A DNA stretch of 5,694 nucleotides. Source: an uncultured Mycoplasmatota bacterium (GTDB lineage Bacteria > Bacillota_I > Bacilli_A > RF39 > UBA660). Below, one piece after another: positions 5,659-5,694 of this stretch. Numbering within the stretch: the first letter of the stretch is position 1; the number at the start of each line of letters is the position of its first letter. The DNA lies in NCBI GenBank assembly GCA_900553045.1, contig USBW01000055.1, positions 1 to 5,694 of the forward strand, given 5' to 3'. A program made the position numbers and the translations under genes. The notes under the pieces were generated by a model. That model was given only the letters and a program-made list of their open reading frames with translations. It had not been told where the DNA came from and did not search any database.

Positions 5659-5694
5659 GTAAAATATTTTATATGTTTTGGCTACTAAAGAGCT

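Noticed and set aside
5572..5694. Minus-strand frame open from the window end for about 40 codons
   Set aside because: It would cover two terminator-like hairpins belonging to the + strand and shows no recognisable motif.

Overview
The window is AT-rich chromosomal DNA. It has compact genes, strong AGGAG-type ribosome binding sites, consensus sigma-A promoters and short hairpin terminators with T-runs. These features, together with a Firmicutes-type MurC, suggest a low-GC, walled member of the Firmicutes (Bacillota), perhaps an Erysipelotrichia-like or Mollicutes-adjacent lineage. The lineage is inferred from style and remembered family sequences, not from a search. All tryptophans I traced (in SerRS) are TGG, and TGA ends one gene, so the standard bacterial code is the simplest reading. 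All recognised genes lie on the + strand.

Layout: (1) 1-225, the 3' end of an unrecognised gene, closed by a terminator that overlaps its stop codon. (2) serS, 396-1685, with its own promoter and terminator, encodes a seryl-tRNA synthetase that departs from the usual bacterial sequence at its active-site motifs. (3) 1805-2605, a stand-alone short-chain dehydrogenase/reductase that starts at TTG. (4) 2606-2962, a 357-base gap. It holds a weak terminator, a perfect 8-bp hairpin, a G-rich purine tract, a 12-bp long-range stem closing a 50-base loop, and an extended -10 promoter. The structured part is unexplained and is the most interesting region here. (5) A two-gene operon of murC (peptidoglycan precursor synthesis) and a compact metallo-beta-lactamase-fold hydrolase, only 2 bases apart. 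(6) 4840-5086, a gap ending in a strong promoter for an elongator tRNA-Met(CAU), which has its own terminator. (7) A small cyclophilin-like-fold protein followed by two hairpins in tandem. The last 36 bases hold nothing I can assign.

The genes are mostly housekeeping: tRNA charging (serS), translation (tRNA-Met) and cell wall synthesis (murC). The three small enzymes or proteins of unknown substrate are not obviously linked to each other. I see no mobile element, CRISPR array, prophage or defence system. The best leads are the noncoding element before murC and the atypical SerRS.
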